From: Pseudarthrobacter phenanthrenivorans
GTDB lineage: Bacteria > Actinomycetota > Actinomycetes > Actinomycetales > Micrococcaceae
Assembly: GCF_000813845.1 (NCBI RefSeq)
Contig: NZ_JWTB01000048.1
Coordinates: forward strand, 1 to 39,458
Length of the DNA: 39,458 nucleotides
Reading direction: 5' to 3'
Shown here: positions 14,806-22,820 of the stretch, in pieces
How the letters are laid out: each line of letters starts with the position of its first letter
Numbering within the stretch: the first letter of the stretch is position 1
The notes under the pieces: model-generated
Told to the model about the DNA's origin: nothing
The model's input: the letters and a program-made list of their open reading frames with translations, nothing else
Databases searched by the model: none
Position numbers and translations under genes: made by a program

Positions 14806-15543
14806 ATGATGGAAGACGGCACGGAACCAGCAGGAACGCCAAGCGGCTACAGCGGACTGAAAGCCGTCTTCTTCAACGGCACCCTCAAGAGATCCCCGCA
14901 GACATCCAACACGGACGGCCTGATCGCCATCAGCCGCCGCATCATGGAAAAACAGGGTGTCAGCACCAGGGTGATCCGTACCGTGGACCACGACATCGCC
15001 AGCGGTGTCTACCCGGACATGCGCCAGTACGGCTGGGCCACAGACGAGTGGCCGGAACTCTACCCCGCCGTCAAGGACGCCGACATCGTGGTGGTGGCCG
15101 GCCCCATCTGGCTCGGGGACAACTCGTCCCAGACCAAGAAACTGATCGAGCGGCTCTACGCGCACTCGGGTGAGCTGAACGGCAAGGGGCAGTGGGCGTT
15201 CTATCCGAAGGTGGGCGGCTGCCTGATCACGGGGAATGAGGACGGCATCAAGCACTGCTCGATGAACATCCTCTACAGCCTGCAGCACATCGGCTTCAGC
15301 ATCCCGCCGCAGGCGGACGCCGGCTGGATCGGTCCCGTGGGGCCCGGCCCGAGCTACCTGGACGAAGGGTCCGGCGGCCCGGAGTCCGACTTCACCAACC
15401 GCAACACCACCTTCATGACCTGGAACCTCCTGCACCTGGCCAAGACACTGAAGGACGCGGGCGGCTACCCCGCTTACGGCAACCTGCCGGACGAGTGGAA
15501 GGCCGGCACGCACTTCGGTTTCGAAAACCCGGAATACCGCTAG
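14806..15543 (+). CDS. Flavodoxin-fold NAD(P)H-dependent FMN reductase-like protein
   Basis: A 245-aa protein. Residues about 16-40 (LKAVFFNGTLKRSPQTSNTDG) form the first strand and the phosphate loop of a flavodoxin-like fold; DADIVVVAGPIWLGDNSSQTKKLIERL is the typical second flavin-contact segment of NADPH-dependent FMN reductases. GGCLITGNEDG follows. This points to an FMN-binding oxidoreductase of unknown substrate. ATG 14806 has GGAAAGGG upstream; a second ATG follows immediately. It lies 14 bp behind the nitrobindin-like gene and 22 bp before ygfZ, so the three are likely one unit. Confidence 0.82.
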   Translation: MMEDGTEPAGTPSGYSGLKAVFFNGTLKRSPQTSNTDGLIAISRRIMEKQGVSTRVIRTVDHDIASGVYPDMRQYGWATDEWPELYPAVKDADIVVVAGPIWLGDNSSQTKKLIERLYAHSGELNGKGQWAFYPKVGGCLITGNEDGIKHCSMNILYSLQHIGFSIPPQADAGWIGPVGPGPSYLDEGSGGPESDFTNRNTTFMTWNLLHLAKTLKDAGGYPAYGNLPDEWKAGTHFGFENPEYR

Positions 15544-15565
15544 CTTCCAAGGACTTCTACTACAT

Positions 15566-16648
15566 ATGACTACGCCCAGCCCTTTGTTGTCGCGCCCCGG
15601 CGCCGTCGAGGCCACCGGCCCGGACGCCGGTGTCGCCGCCCACTACGGCGAGCCCCTGCGCGAGCAACGTGCCCTCGCCGCCGGAACAGCCGTCGTCGAC
15701 CTTTCCCACCGCGGCGTGGTGACAGTCACCGGACCTGACCGGCTGAGCTGGCTGAACACCCTGTCCTCCCAGCAGGTGGCAGGCCTGCAGCCCGGCGAGT
15801 CCAGCGAACTTCTGCTCCTCAGCGTCCAGGGCCGCATCGACTTTGACGCGCGGGTGGTGGACGACGGCGGGACCACCTGGCTGATCGTGGAGGCCGCCGA
15901 AGCTGCACCGCTGGCTGAGTACCTCAACCGGATGAAGTTCATGCTCCGCGTGGAAATTGCGGACGTGTCCGCCGACTGGGCCGTGCTCGGCAGCACCCGG
16001 GCCCTGCCCGAATGGTCCTCGCACCTTGCCTGGCAGGATCCGTGGCCGCATGTGTCCCCGGGCGGGTACTCCTACGCCACCGTCACGGAGGAAAATCATC
16101 CCGGGCGTGAGCGGCCCTGGTTTGAGTACCTCGTCCCCGCAGCCGGGCTGGAGGACGCCGTCGCCGGACGTGCCGTGGCCGGCGTCCTCGCCGCCGAAGC
16201 ACTCCGTATCGCCGCCTGGCGCCCCCGCATCGGCGCCGAAACGGACGACAAGACCATCCCGCACGAACTGGACCTGCTGCGCACCGCCGTGCACCTGGCC
16301 AAGGGCTGCTACAAGGGCCAGGAAACCATCGCCCGCGTCCACAACCTGGGCCACCCGCCGCGCCGGCTGGTGTTCCTGCAGCTCGACGGCTCGCAGCACA
16401 CCCTTCCCGCGGCCGGAAGCCCGGTCATGGCGGGGGAGCGCAAGGTGGGAACGGTGACCTCGGTGGCGCAGCACTACGAGATGGGCCCCGTGGCCCTGGC
16501 AGTCATAAAGCGTTCCGTTGCCCCGGATGAGATACTGACGGTCCTGGACGGCGATGAACCGTATCCCGCCGCCCAGGAGCTCATCGTCGCCCCCGATGCC
16601 GGCCAGGTTGTGGGGCGCCAAACCGGATTCCTGAGGGGGCCACGCTGA
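15566..16648 (+). CDS. ygfZ: Folate-binding YgfZ/GcvT-like protein
   Basis: A 360-aa protein with the GcvT aminomethyltransferase fold. It carries the signature KGCYKGQE (residues 246-253, C248), which distinguishes YgfZ from GcvT. Known YgfZ proteins use tetrahydrofolate and help repair or build Fe-S clusters. The DRLSWLNTLSSQQV segment near residue 60 and the QGRIDFDARV segment fit the folate pocket. The TGA overlaps the ATG of the ankyrin gene (TGATG), so translation is coupled. Confidence 0.92.
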   Translation: MTTPSPLLSRPGAVEATGPDAGVAAHYGEPLREQRALAAGTAVVDLSHRGVVTVTGPDRLSWLNTLSSQQVAGLQPGESSELLLLSVQGRIDFDARVVDDGGTTWLIVEAAEAAPLAEYLNRMKFMLRVEIADVSADWAVLGSTRALPEWSSHLAWQDPWPHVSPGGYSYATVTEENHPGRERPWFEYLVPAAGLEDAVAGRAVAGVLAAEALRIAAWRPRIGAETDDKTIPHELDLLRTAVHLAKGCYKGQETIARVHNLGHPPRRLVFLQLDGSQHTLPAAGSPVMAGERKVGTVTSVAQHYEMGPVALAVIKRSVAPDEILTVLDGDEPYPAAQELIVAPDAGQVVGRQTGFLRGPR

Positions 16649-17073
16649 TGATTGAGAACGCCGGAACCACGGATGGGCAGGCGGGTGCGGCGGAAGGGCA
16701 CGACGACGACGCGCTGGCCCTGGCCCACACGCTTTTCCAGGCTGCCCGCGAGGGAAACGATGCGATGCTGGGTGCCTACCTGGACGCCGGGGTTCCCGCC
16801 ACCATGACAAACTCCGCGGGCGACACCCTGCTCATGCTGGCTGCGTACCACGGACATGCCGGCACGGTGCAGCTGCTCCTGCAGCACGGAGCCGACGCCG
16901 ACTCCGCCAACGACCGCGGCCAGACCCCGCTGGCCGGGGCGGCATTCAAGGGCTACACGGACGTGGCCCAGGTCCTCCTGGCTGCCGGCGCGGATCCGGA
17001 CGCCGGTGCGCCATCGGCGCGGGCCGCCGCACAAATGTTCGCCCGCACGGAGATTTTGGACCTGCTGGGCTAG
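16648..17073 (+). CDS. Small ankyrin-repeat protein
   Basis: A 141-aa soluble protein with three to four ankyrin repeats: AAREGNDAMLGAYLDAGV, then GDTLLMLAAYHGHAGTVQLL with LQHGADADSAND, and GQTPLAGAAFKGYTDVAQVL with LAAGADPDAG. The N-terminal 25 residues are acidic and probably flexible. There is no signal peptide. Ankyrin repeats mediate protein binding, and the partner is unknown; the coupling to ygfZ is the only context clue. Confidence 0.88.
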   Translation: MIENAGTTDGQAGAAEGHDDDALALAHTLFQAAREGNDAMLGAYLDAGVPATMTNSAGDTLLMLAAYHGHAGTVQLLLQHGADADSANDRGQTPLAGAAFKGYTDVAQVLLAAGADPDAGAPSARAAAQMFARTEILDLLG

Positions 17074-17125
17074 TGCCACCCGGGCGTTGCCCGGCTCTTC
17101 AACAAAACTTCAGAAGGATGAGCGG

Positions 17126-18652
17126 ATGGAAAACGTAGAAAAGCCCTGGCCGGCGCTGTGGTCGCTGGTGATCGGGTTCTTCATGATCCTGATCGACAGC
17201 ACCATTGTGTCCGTCGCGAATCCCCGGATCATGGAGGGCCTGAACGCCGACATCAACTCGGTGATCTGGGTGACCAGCGCCTACCTGCTGGCCTACGCCG
17301 TGCCCCTGCTCATCACCGGCCGGCTGGGAGACCGGTTCGGGCCGAAGCGGCTCTACCTGCTAGGACTGGTGGTGTTCACGCTCGCCTCCCTGTGGTGCGG
17401 CCTGGCCCAGAACGTGGAAACGCTCATCGCGGCCCGCGTGCTGCAGGGCCTTGGCGCGGCGGTTATGACGCCCCAGACCATGGCGGTCATCACCCGCATC
17501 TTCCCGCCCGACCGCCGCGGCGCTGCCATGGCGATCTGGGGTGCCACCGCCGGCATGGCAACGCTGGTGGGCCCCATCCTGGGCGGCGTCCTGGTGGACG
17601 GCCTGGGCTGGGAGTGGATCTTCTTCATCAACGTACCCATCGGCGTCGTCGGCTTCATCCTGGCTACGCGGAACGTCCCGGCCCTGAGCACCCACCCCCA
17701 CCGGTTCGACATCCCCGGCGTGCTGCTGAGCGCCGTCGGGCTCTTCCTGCTGGTCTTCGGCATCCAGGAAGGCGAGACCTACAACTGGGGCACCATCACG
17801 GGGCCCATCAGCGTGTGGGGCCTCATCATCGCCGGTCTCGTTGTCCTCGCAGGATTCGTGGCGTGGCAGCGGTTCAACAAGGGCGAACCGCTGCTTCCCC
17901 TTGGACTGTTCCGCGACCGGAACTTCTCCCTCGCCAATCTGGGCATCACCATGGTGGGCTTCACCGTGACCTCCTTCAGCCTGCCCCTGATCTTCTACTA
18001 CCAGCTGGTCCGTGGACTGACGCCCACCCAGTCGGCACTGCTGATGGTGCCCATGGCGTTGATCTCGGGCGGCATGGCACCCGTGGTGGGGAAGGTCGTG
18101 GACCGGGTCAACCCCAAGTACCTGGCCGCCGCCGGCTTGACGCTGATGGCGGTCGCCCTGGTGTGGAACGGCCTGCTGATGCAGCCGGACACGCCCATCC
18201 TGCTGTTCCTGCTTCCCAGCGCCGTGCTGGGCTTCGCCAATGCCGGCATCTGGGCTCCGCTGAGCACAACCGCCACCCGGAACCTTCCGCCGCGCCAGGC
18301 CGGTGCGGGCTCCGGCGTCTACAACACCACCCGCCAGTTCGGCGCCGTGCTGGGCAGTGCGGCGATCGCCGTCCTCATCCAGTCGCGGCTGGCCGCCGAG
18401 CTCCCGTCCGGCGGCCCGGGCGGCCCATCCGGTGAGGGCATGGGCATGGGCGGCGGTACGCTGCCGGAGTTCCTGCACGCAGGGTTTTCGACGGCGATGG
18501 CCCAGTCGATCCTCCTGCCCGCCGCGGTGGTGCTGGTTGCGGCAGCCGTTGCCCTGTTCTTTGCCAAGCCGAAGCCGGTCCAGAACTGGGGAGCTCCGGG
18601 ACAGGGCCAGGCGTCAGCGAAGGTGGACGCTGGTCTGGATTCCGCCGGCTGA
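17126..18652 (+). CDS. DHA2-family (14-helix) MFS drug/H+ antiporter
   Basis: A 508-aa proton-driven exporter of the EmrB/QacA type in the cytoplasmic membrane. Motif D1 and helix 1 appear as FMILIDSTIVSVANPRIM, motif A as GRLGDRFGPKR, and the antiporter motif C as GPILGGVLVDGLGWEWIFFINVPIG. Fourteen helices are expected and the hydrophobic pattern agrees. The external loop near residue 445 is rich in Gly, Pro and Met. ATG 17126 with AAGGA upstream was chosen; the longer open frame runs back into the ankyrin gene in another frame. The last 39 bp overlap the 3' end of the convergent GNAT gene. Substrate cannot be read from the sequence. Confidence 0.92.
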   Translation: MENVEKPWPALWSLVIGFFMILIDSTIVSVANPRIMEGLNADINSVIWVTSAYLLAYAVPLLITGRLGDRFGPKRLYLLGLVVFTLASLWCGLAQNVETLIAARVLQGLGAAVMTPQTMAVITRIFPPDRRGAAMAIWGATAGMATLVGPILGGVLVDGLGWEWIFFINVPIGVVGFILATRNVPALSTHPHRFDIPGVLLSAVGLFLLVFGIQEGETYNWGTITGPISVWGLIIAGLVVLAGFVAWQRFNKGEPLLPLGLFRDRNFSLANLGITMVGFTVTSFSLPLIFYYQLVRGLTPTQSALLMVPMALISGGMAPVVGKVVDRVNPKYLAAAGLTLMAVALVWNGLLMQPDTPILLFLLPSAVLGFANAGIWAPLSTTATRNLPPRQAGAGSGVYNTTRQFGAVLGSAAIAVLIQSRLAAELPSGGPGGPSGEGMGMGGGTLPEFLHAGFSTAMAQSILLPAAVVLVAAAVALFFAKPKPVQNWGAPGQGQASAKVDAGLDSAG

Positions 18653-19330
18653 AAGCCCCAGTTTCCGGGCGAGGGCAAGGCAGCCGGTGTTGCTGACGTC
18701 TGCACGCCATTGCAGCGTCAGGCCGGCCGCCAATGCCTCGTGGGCGGCGATGGAGCCGGCAAGGGCACCAAGGCCTTGCCGGCGCCATTCAGGATCCACC
18801 AGGACGCCCATGTTGCCGAGCAGGCCTTCCCACTCGCCATAAGCGCCGCAGGCGAGGGGGACGCGCCTGCCAGCGATTTCATGGACGATCGTGAACCGGT
18901 TTTCGAGGTCGGAAAGCCCCACTTCGTTGACGTCGTCCGGCGGGCAGCGGCCCTCCAGTTCAATCGCCTCGGGGTTTCCGTGCGAGACCGTCAGTTCCTT
19001 GGACGGCTGCTGCAGCGGCAGGTCGTCCGCGAAGAACAGGGCTGCCGCCCCGAGTCCGTGGCCGCCCCGCTCCCGGGTCAGCTTCAGGAGGGTCACATGC
19101 TGGGCCATCTCCTCGTCGGGGATGTCCGCGGCGGCGTCGATGACGGACTGGGGGCCTACCAGCGCGGAACTTCCGAACAACCGCACGAACTCCACGGTCC
19201 TGGCTGATTCATCAGCGCGGACTATCCGTTCGCCGGAGGCCAGTGCGTCTCCGAAGGCGTCGTCGTCAAGGCCCAGCCGGCGCGCCCACGCCAGCTGGAT
19301 GATGGCCGCAGAGCCGGGATCCAGTGTCAT
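18614..19330 (-). CDS. GNAT-family N-acetyltransferase
   Basis: A 238-aa protein with a C-terminal GNAT domain (about 120-235). The acetyl-CoA binding stretch reads GNMGVLVDPEWRRQGLGALAGSIAAH, and ADVSNTGCLALARKLGL is the usual last helix. The N-terminal half is a less typical domain with mixed helices. It starts 27 bp behind pfkA on the same strand and may be cotranscribed. Its 3' end runs 39 bp into the coding sequence of the exporter on the other strand, so there is no room for a terminator between them. Substrate unknown. Confidence 0.85.
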   Translation of the reverse strand: MTLDPGSAAIIQLAWARRLGLDDDAFGDALASGERIVRADESARTVEFVRLFGSSALVGPQSVIDAAADIPDEEMAQHVTLLKLTRERGGHGLGAAALFFADDLPLQQPSKELTVSHGNPEAIELEGRCPPDDVNEVGLSDLENRFTIVHEIAGRRVPLACGAYGEWEGLLGNMGVLVDPEWRRQGLGALAGSIAAHEALAAGLTLQWRADVSNTGCLALARKLGLSAGGIQTSVHLR

Positions 19331-19357
19331 GGTCCCAGCCTAGGGCGGCCCGCTGGC

Positions 19358-20383
19358 TTAGCCGAACAGGACCGCGGCTTCGTCGTACCGGTTTTGCGGC
19401 ACGGTCTTCAGCTGGCCCAGCGCTTCCTCGAACGCCACGTGGCGGATGTCGGTGCCCTTCAGTGCCACCATGGTGCCCCAGTAGCCTTCCACCACCGAGT
19501 CGATGGCGGCCATGCCGAGCCGGGTCGCCAGGACCCGGTCGAAGGCGGACGGGACGCCGCCGCGCTGGATGTGGCCCAGGATCGTCGCCCGGGTTTCGAT
19601 GCCGGTCCGTGCCTCGAGCTCGGGGGCCAGCTGGTCGGCGATCCCGCCCAGGCGGGGACGCCCGAACGTGTCCAGGCCGCGCTCGGAGTGCGGGGTCTCC
19701 ATGTGCTCCGGGACGAAGCCTTCGGCCACTACCACCAGGGGCGCGCGGCCGCGGGCATGGGCTTCCTTCACCCACTCGGTGATCTGCTCGATGCTGACCT
19801 TCTGCTCCGGAATGAGGATGGCGTGCGCGCCGGCGGCCATCCCTGCGTGCAGGGCGATCCATCCAACGTGCCGGCCCATCACTTCGGCGATCATGCAGCG
19901 GTGGTGGGACTCACCCGTGGTGCGGAGCCGGTCGATGGCCTCGGTGGCAATCTGCACGGCGGTGTCGAAACCAAAGGTGTAGTCGGTGGCGTCGAGGTCG
20001 TTGTCCACGGTCTTCGGGACGCCCACGATCTTCAGGCCCGCATCCGTGAGCCGCTTGGCCGCGGCCAGGGTTCCCTCACCGCCGATGGCGATGATCGCGT
20101 CGATGCCCAGGCGGTCCATATGGGCCTTGATGGTTTCGGGGCCGCCGCCGTTTTCGAACGGGTTGGTGCGGGACGTGCCCAGGATGGTGCCACCCTGCTT
20201 GGCGATGCCGCGGACCATGGTGCGGGGGATGTCGATGATGTCGCCCTCCACCACGCCGCGCCAGCCGTCGCGGAAACCGACGAATTCCTGGCCGTGGATG
20301 GCGATGCCCTTCAACACGGCGCCGCGGATCACGGCGTTCAATCCGGGGCAGTCGCCACCGCTGGTGAGGATTCCAATTTTCAT
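19358..20383 (-). CDS. pfkA: 6-phosphofructokinase (ATP type, group III)
   Basis: Phosphorylates fructose 6-phosphate in glycolysis. The 341-aa protein has the N-terminal GILTSGGDCPGLNAVIRG, GGEGT (residues 101-105, G104) and PKTVDND (residues 123-129, K124). Gly at position 104 is the mark of ATP use, whereas Asp there means pyrophosphate; Lys at 124 is typical of the pyrophosphate forms but also occurs in actinobacterial ATP enzymes such as those of Streptomyces. MGRHVGWIALHAG and GHIQRGGVPSAFDR complete the fructose-phosphate site. ATP is therefore the likely donor. Confidence 0.95.
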   Translation of the reverse strand: MKIGILTSGGDCPGLNAVIRGAVLKGIAIHGQEFVGFRDGWRGVVEGDIIDIPRTMVRGIAKQGGTILGTSRTNPFENGGGPETIKAHMDRLGIDAIIAIGGEGTLAAAKRLTDAGLKIVGVPKTVDNDLDATDYTFGFDTAVQIATEAIDRLRTTGESHHRCMIAEVMGRHVGWIALHAGMAAGAHAILIPEQKVSIEQITEWVKEAHARGRAPLVVVAEGFVPEHMETPHSERGLDTFGRPRLGGIADQLAPELEARTGIETRATILGHIQRGGVPSAFDRVLATRLGMAAIDSVVEGYWGTMVALKGTDIRHVAFEEALGQLKTVPQNRYDEAAVLFG

Positions 20384-20515
20384 GTTCGGCTCAAATCCTA
20401 GAAGAAGGTTTACAGGCAGAGCGCCACGCTGAGCTCACCTAGAAGTGTAGTGGGGTGTGTGGGGTACGACACAAACCGGTTACATGCATGTGCCGGAACC
20501 AGTGGGAGCATAGGC

Positions 20516-20559
20516 AAGCAAAAGCCCCCGTCCGGTGAACGGATTCACTGGCGGGGGCT
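20516..20559 (-). terminator. Intrinsic terminator of the PspC gene cluster
   Basis: Read on the minus strand, AGCCCCCG at 20559-20552 pairs with CGGGGGCT at 20530-20523; an inner GTGAA/TTCAC helix extends the stem. A TTTTGCTT tract follows. It lies 27 bp past the stop of the small PspC gene and ends that transcript before pfkA. Confidence 0.8.
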
Positions 20560-20585
20560 GTGGCCGGTAAGGGGATGAAGGCCGG

Positions 20586-20843
20586 TCAGGGCCGGTTGAT
20601 GGAGCGCCGGTCCAGGAAGGTCTGGAGCACGATGTCGTTGCGCTGGTCCGGAAGGATCACCCAGGCCAGGACGTAGAAAACGAAAGCCGGGCCCGGCAGC
20701 AGGGCGAAGAGCAGGAAGGCGATACGGACAAAGGCAATGTCCACATTGAGCTTGGCGGCAATGCCGCCGCAGACTCCGCCAAGCCACCGCTCCGGGCCGC
20801 GCTTCAGGCCGAGGCCCCTGACGATGCTGAAGAACTTATCCAT
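20586..20843 (-). CDS. Small PspC-domain membrane protein
   Basis: An 85-aa protein consisting of one PspC domain. RWLGGVCGGIAAKLNVDIAFVRIAFLLFALLPG followed by FVFYVLAWVILPDQ is the standard PspC pattern, with one amphipathic and one membrane helix. PspC domains sense or relay cell-envelope stress. It is the third gene of a minus-strand cluster, 3 bp behind the small membrane protein at 20847. Confidence 0.92.
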   Translation of the reverse strand: MDKFFSIVRGLGLKRGPERWLGGVCGGIAAKLNVDIAFVRIAFLLFALLPGPAFVFYVLAWVILPDQRNDIVLQTFLDRRSINRP

Positions 20844-20846
20844 GGT

Positions 20847-21104
20847 TCAAGACTTCCCTGTCGTTGGTTCGTTGTCACGTTTCCGGGCCGAGAGCAGGCC
20901 GCCCACCACCAGGGCGACGCCCGCGCCGATCATGAGCCCGATCAGCACGTAGGTGCCGTTGAGGGTGACGATGCCCAGCTGCGCCACGATGATCAGGGCC
21001 GACAGCGCCAGCACGATCAGTCCCCAGACCACCGTTCCCACCCTGGCAGGTGCCGGGCCCAGGCTGTCCTGGCCCGCCGTCGTCGGGATGTTGCTGCTGT
21101 CCAT
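20847..21104 (-). CDS. Small two-helix membrane protein of the PspC cluster
   Basis: An 85-aa protein with a polar N-terminus (MDSSNIPTTAGQD), two membrane helices (about residues 25-45 and 50-72) and a short charged tail. ATG 21104 lies one base past the TGA of the large PspC gene, so the two are translationally linked. The helix pair resembles the LiaI-like transmembrane modules that accompany LiaF/PspC proteins, but identity is uncertain. Confidence 0.8.
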   Translation of the reverse strand: MDSSNIPTTAGQDSLGPAPARVGTVVWGLIVLALSALIIVAQLGIVTLNGTYVLIGLMIGAGVALVVGGLLSARKRDNEPTTGKS

Positions 21105-21105
21105 G

Positions 21106-22695
21106 TCAGTTGCCTTCCTGGATGGTGACGTTGCTGAAGGTGCCGTCGATTTGGACCACCAGATGGTTGCCTGGTTTGTCCGTGTTGTAGGTGCTTTCAC
21201 GCGTGGTGGTGCCGCCACGCTGGCCGCTGGCCTCGTTCAGGTTCCCCATGGTCATGTCCGCCTTGATGTCCACGGGCACGTTCTGCGGGATCACCACCGT
21301 CACGTTGCTGGCGGTGATGTCCAGGGGGACCACGACGTCGGAGGTCAGGGGGGCGCCAGGGGAAAGGTCCGTGAGGTCCACGGTTCCCCGGCCCGCGGTG
21401 ATGTCGATGCCGCCACGGGCTTCCTCGATGCTGGCCGGGTTCCAATCCACCTGCTGGAAACGCATCCGGCCGTCATCCAGGGTGTTGTAGATGCCGCCGG
21501 TGATCAGGGCGATGACCGCGAACAGGCTCAGGATGCCCGAGGTCCGGCCGCGGAGCCCGGCTGCCAGGATGCCCAGGCCGAGGACCGCTGCCGCGCTGGC
21601 CCACACAATGGCATTGCCGGAGCCGCCCAGGTCGATGATGTTCGAGGCGTCGAGGGCCTTGAGTCCGCCGCCCACCAGCAGGGCAGAGCCGGTGGCGATG
21701 GCAACGGCAGGGGCGCCGGGGCCGGCCGGATGCGGCTTTGGCGGCTTCGGCGGGACCCAGGGTGCCGGGTAGCCGCCGGTACCGGGGACCCCGCCACCTG
21801 TACCTGTTCCGCCTGACCCCGCGCCACCGGCCGGGTAGCCGGGTTGGCCGTAGGTCCCGGCTCCGGGAACTACGGGTGCGCTGCCGTATGGGGGTGCCGG
21901 CGGGAACTCCGCCGTGCGCCCGGACGTGGTGCCCGTGGAGAAGGACGGCGTGGGAACGCCGGACCGGGCGGCCGGGTAGGCAGTGCCGGACGCGGATGCA
22001 TGGCCGGCGGCCGTGGGGTGGGCCTTGTTGCGCTGGGAAAGGTAGTAGACCAGGAAGATGGCGCCGCCTACCCAGAAAAGGGTCCAGAGCAGGCCGCTGA
22101 GGCCGTTATGGCTCCAGCCCCAGTAGCCTCCACCCAGGCCGGTGAGTCCAAGGACCGTGGCAATCAGGGAACCGGTCATGCCGCTGGACCAGCGGCCCGC
22201 GCCGGCTTCCTGGACGTGGATCCTGCCGTCCGGCTCCGGAAGGAAGGCCCAGGCCAGGCCGTACAGCAGCACTCCGATGCCGGCCAGGAGGGTCAGGACC
22301 ACCGCGGCGCCGCGGATGATAATGGGGTCAACATTGAGGCGGTGGGCGATTCCGCTGCAGACGCCGCCGATCCACCGGTCGTTCCCCCGGAAGATGCCGT
22401 GGCTGCGGATCCAGCCGAAGAAGTCCGTGGAAGGTGACGGTGCCTGGCGGCCCTGGAAGGCATGACTGCCGGCGGTGCCACCAGGCTGGCCGCCCGTTTC
22501 CGCGCCGGGACCGAACGCCGAATCAGCGGGCGGTGCACCGGCGCTGGTTGAACCAGTGGAGGTTGAACCACTGGGGTTTGAACCACTGGAGGTTGAACCG
22601 GCGGACGGCAGCGGTTCGGTGGGCTGTCCGCTGTCCGGGCCCGGTACGGGCCCTGCAGGGTGTTCGTCGTCGGGGGAGGGGTTCTGCGAGTTCAT
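21106..22695 (-). CDS. Large PspC/LiaF-like membrane protein
   Basis: A 529-aa protein. Residues 1-85 are a disordered Ser/Gly/Pro-rich tail with a pentapeptide repeat. A PspC domain (WIGGVCSGIAHRLNVDPIIIRG) follows at roughly 105-155, then two helices, a Gly/Pro/Tyr-rich linker (about 225-325), three helices and a C-terminal beta-rich domain (about 430-529) of the LiaF/DUF4097 kind with repeated VDLTD and VTVVIPQNVPVDI strands. This layout suggests an envelope-stress inhibitor that acts with the kinase encoded divergently. It resembles the LiaF and EsrI roles in LiaFSR/EsrISR systems; the assignment is from domain order. Confidence 0.85.
   Translation of the reverse strand: MNSQNPSPDDEHPAGPVPGPDSGQPTEPLPSAGSTSSGSNPSGSTSTGSTSAGAPPADSAFGPGAETGGQPGGTAGSHAFQGRQAPSPSTDFFGWIRSHGIFRGNDRWIGGVCSGIAHRLNVDPIIIRGAAVVLTLLAGIGVLLYGLAWAFLPEPDGRIHVQEAGAGRWSSGMTGSLIATVLGLTGLGGGYWGWSHNGLSGLLWTLFWVGGAIFLVYYLSQRNKAHPTAAGHASASGTAYPAARSGVPTPSFSTGTTSGRTAEFPPAPPYGSAPVVPGAGTYGQPGYPAGGAGSGGTGTGGGVPGTGGYPAPWVPPKPPKPHPAGPGAPAVAIATGSALLVGGGLKALDASNIIDLGGSGNAIVWASAAAVLGLGILAAGLRGRTSGILSLFAVIALITGGIYNTLDDGRMRFQQVDWNPASIEEARGGIDITAGRGTVDLTDLSPGAPLTSDVVVPLDITASNVTVVIPQNVPVDIKADMTMGNLNEASGQRGGTTTRESTYNTDKPGNHLVVQIDGTFSNVTIQEGN
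22546..22605. repeat. Four-copy 15-bp tandem repeat inside the PspC/LiaF-like gene
   Basis: Four head-to-tail 15-bp units begin at 22546, 22561, 22576 and 22591; the first reads GGTTGAACCAGTGGA and the others differ at a few positions. Read on the coding strand they encode Ser/Thr/Gly pentapeptides of the disordered N-terminal tail. Unit number could vary between strains without breaking the frame. Confidence 0.85.
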
Positions 22696-22820
22696 ACCTC
22701 GATCCTGCCGTTCGCGCCCGCCGGGGCTCTACTGGGGGAAACCCTGAACGGTCCCTGAGCTGTCCCCGGGAACGGCCGGGAAGCGGTCCGGGCAACCCTG
22801 ATCCGTGTTTGGATTGGTTC

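Noticed and set aside
17158..18435. 425-codon frame inside the exporter gene
   Set aside because: Same strand but shifted; Arg/Gly/His-rich with no hydrophobic helices, while the exporter frame shows all family motifs.
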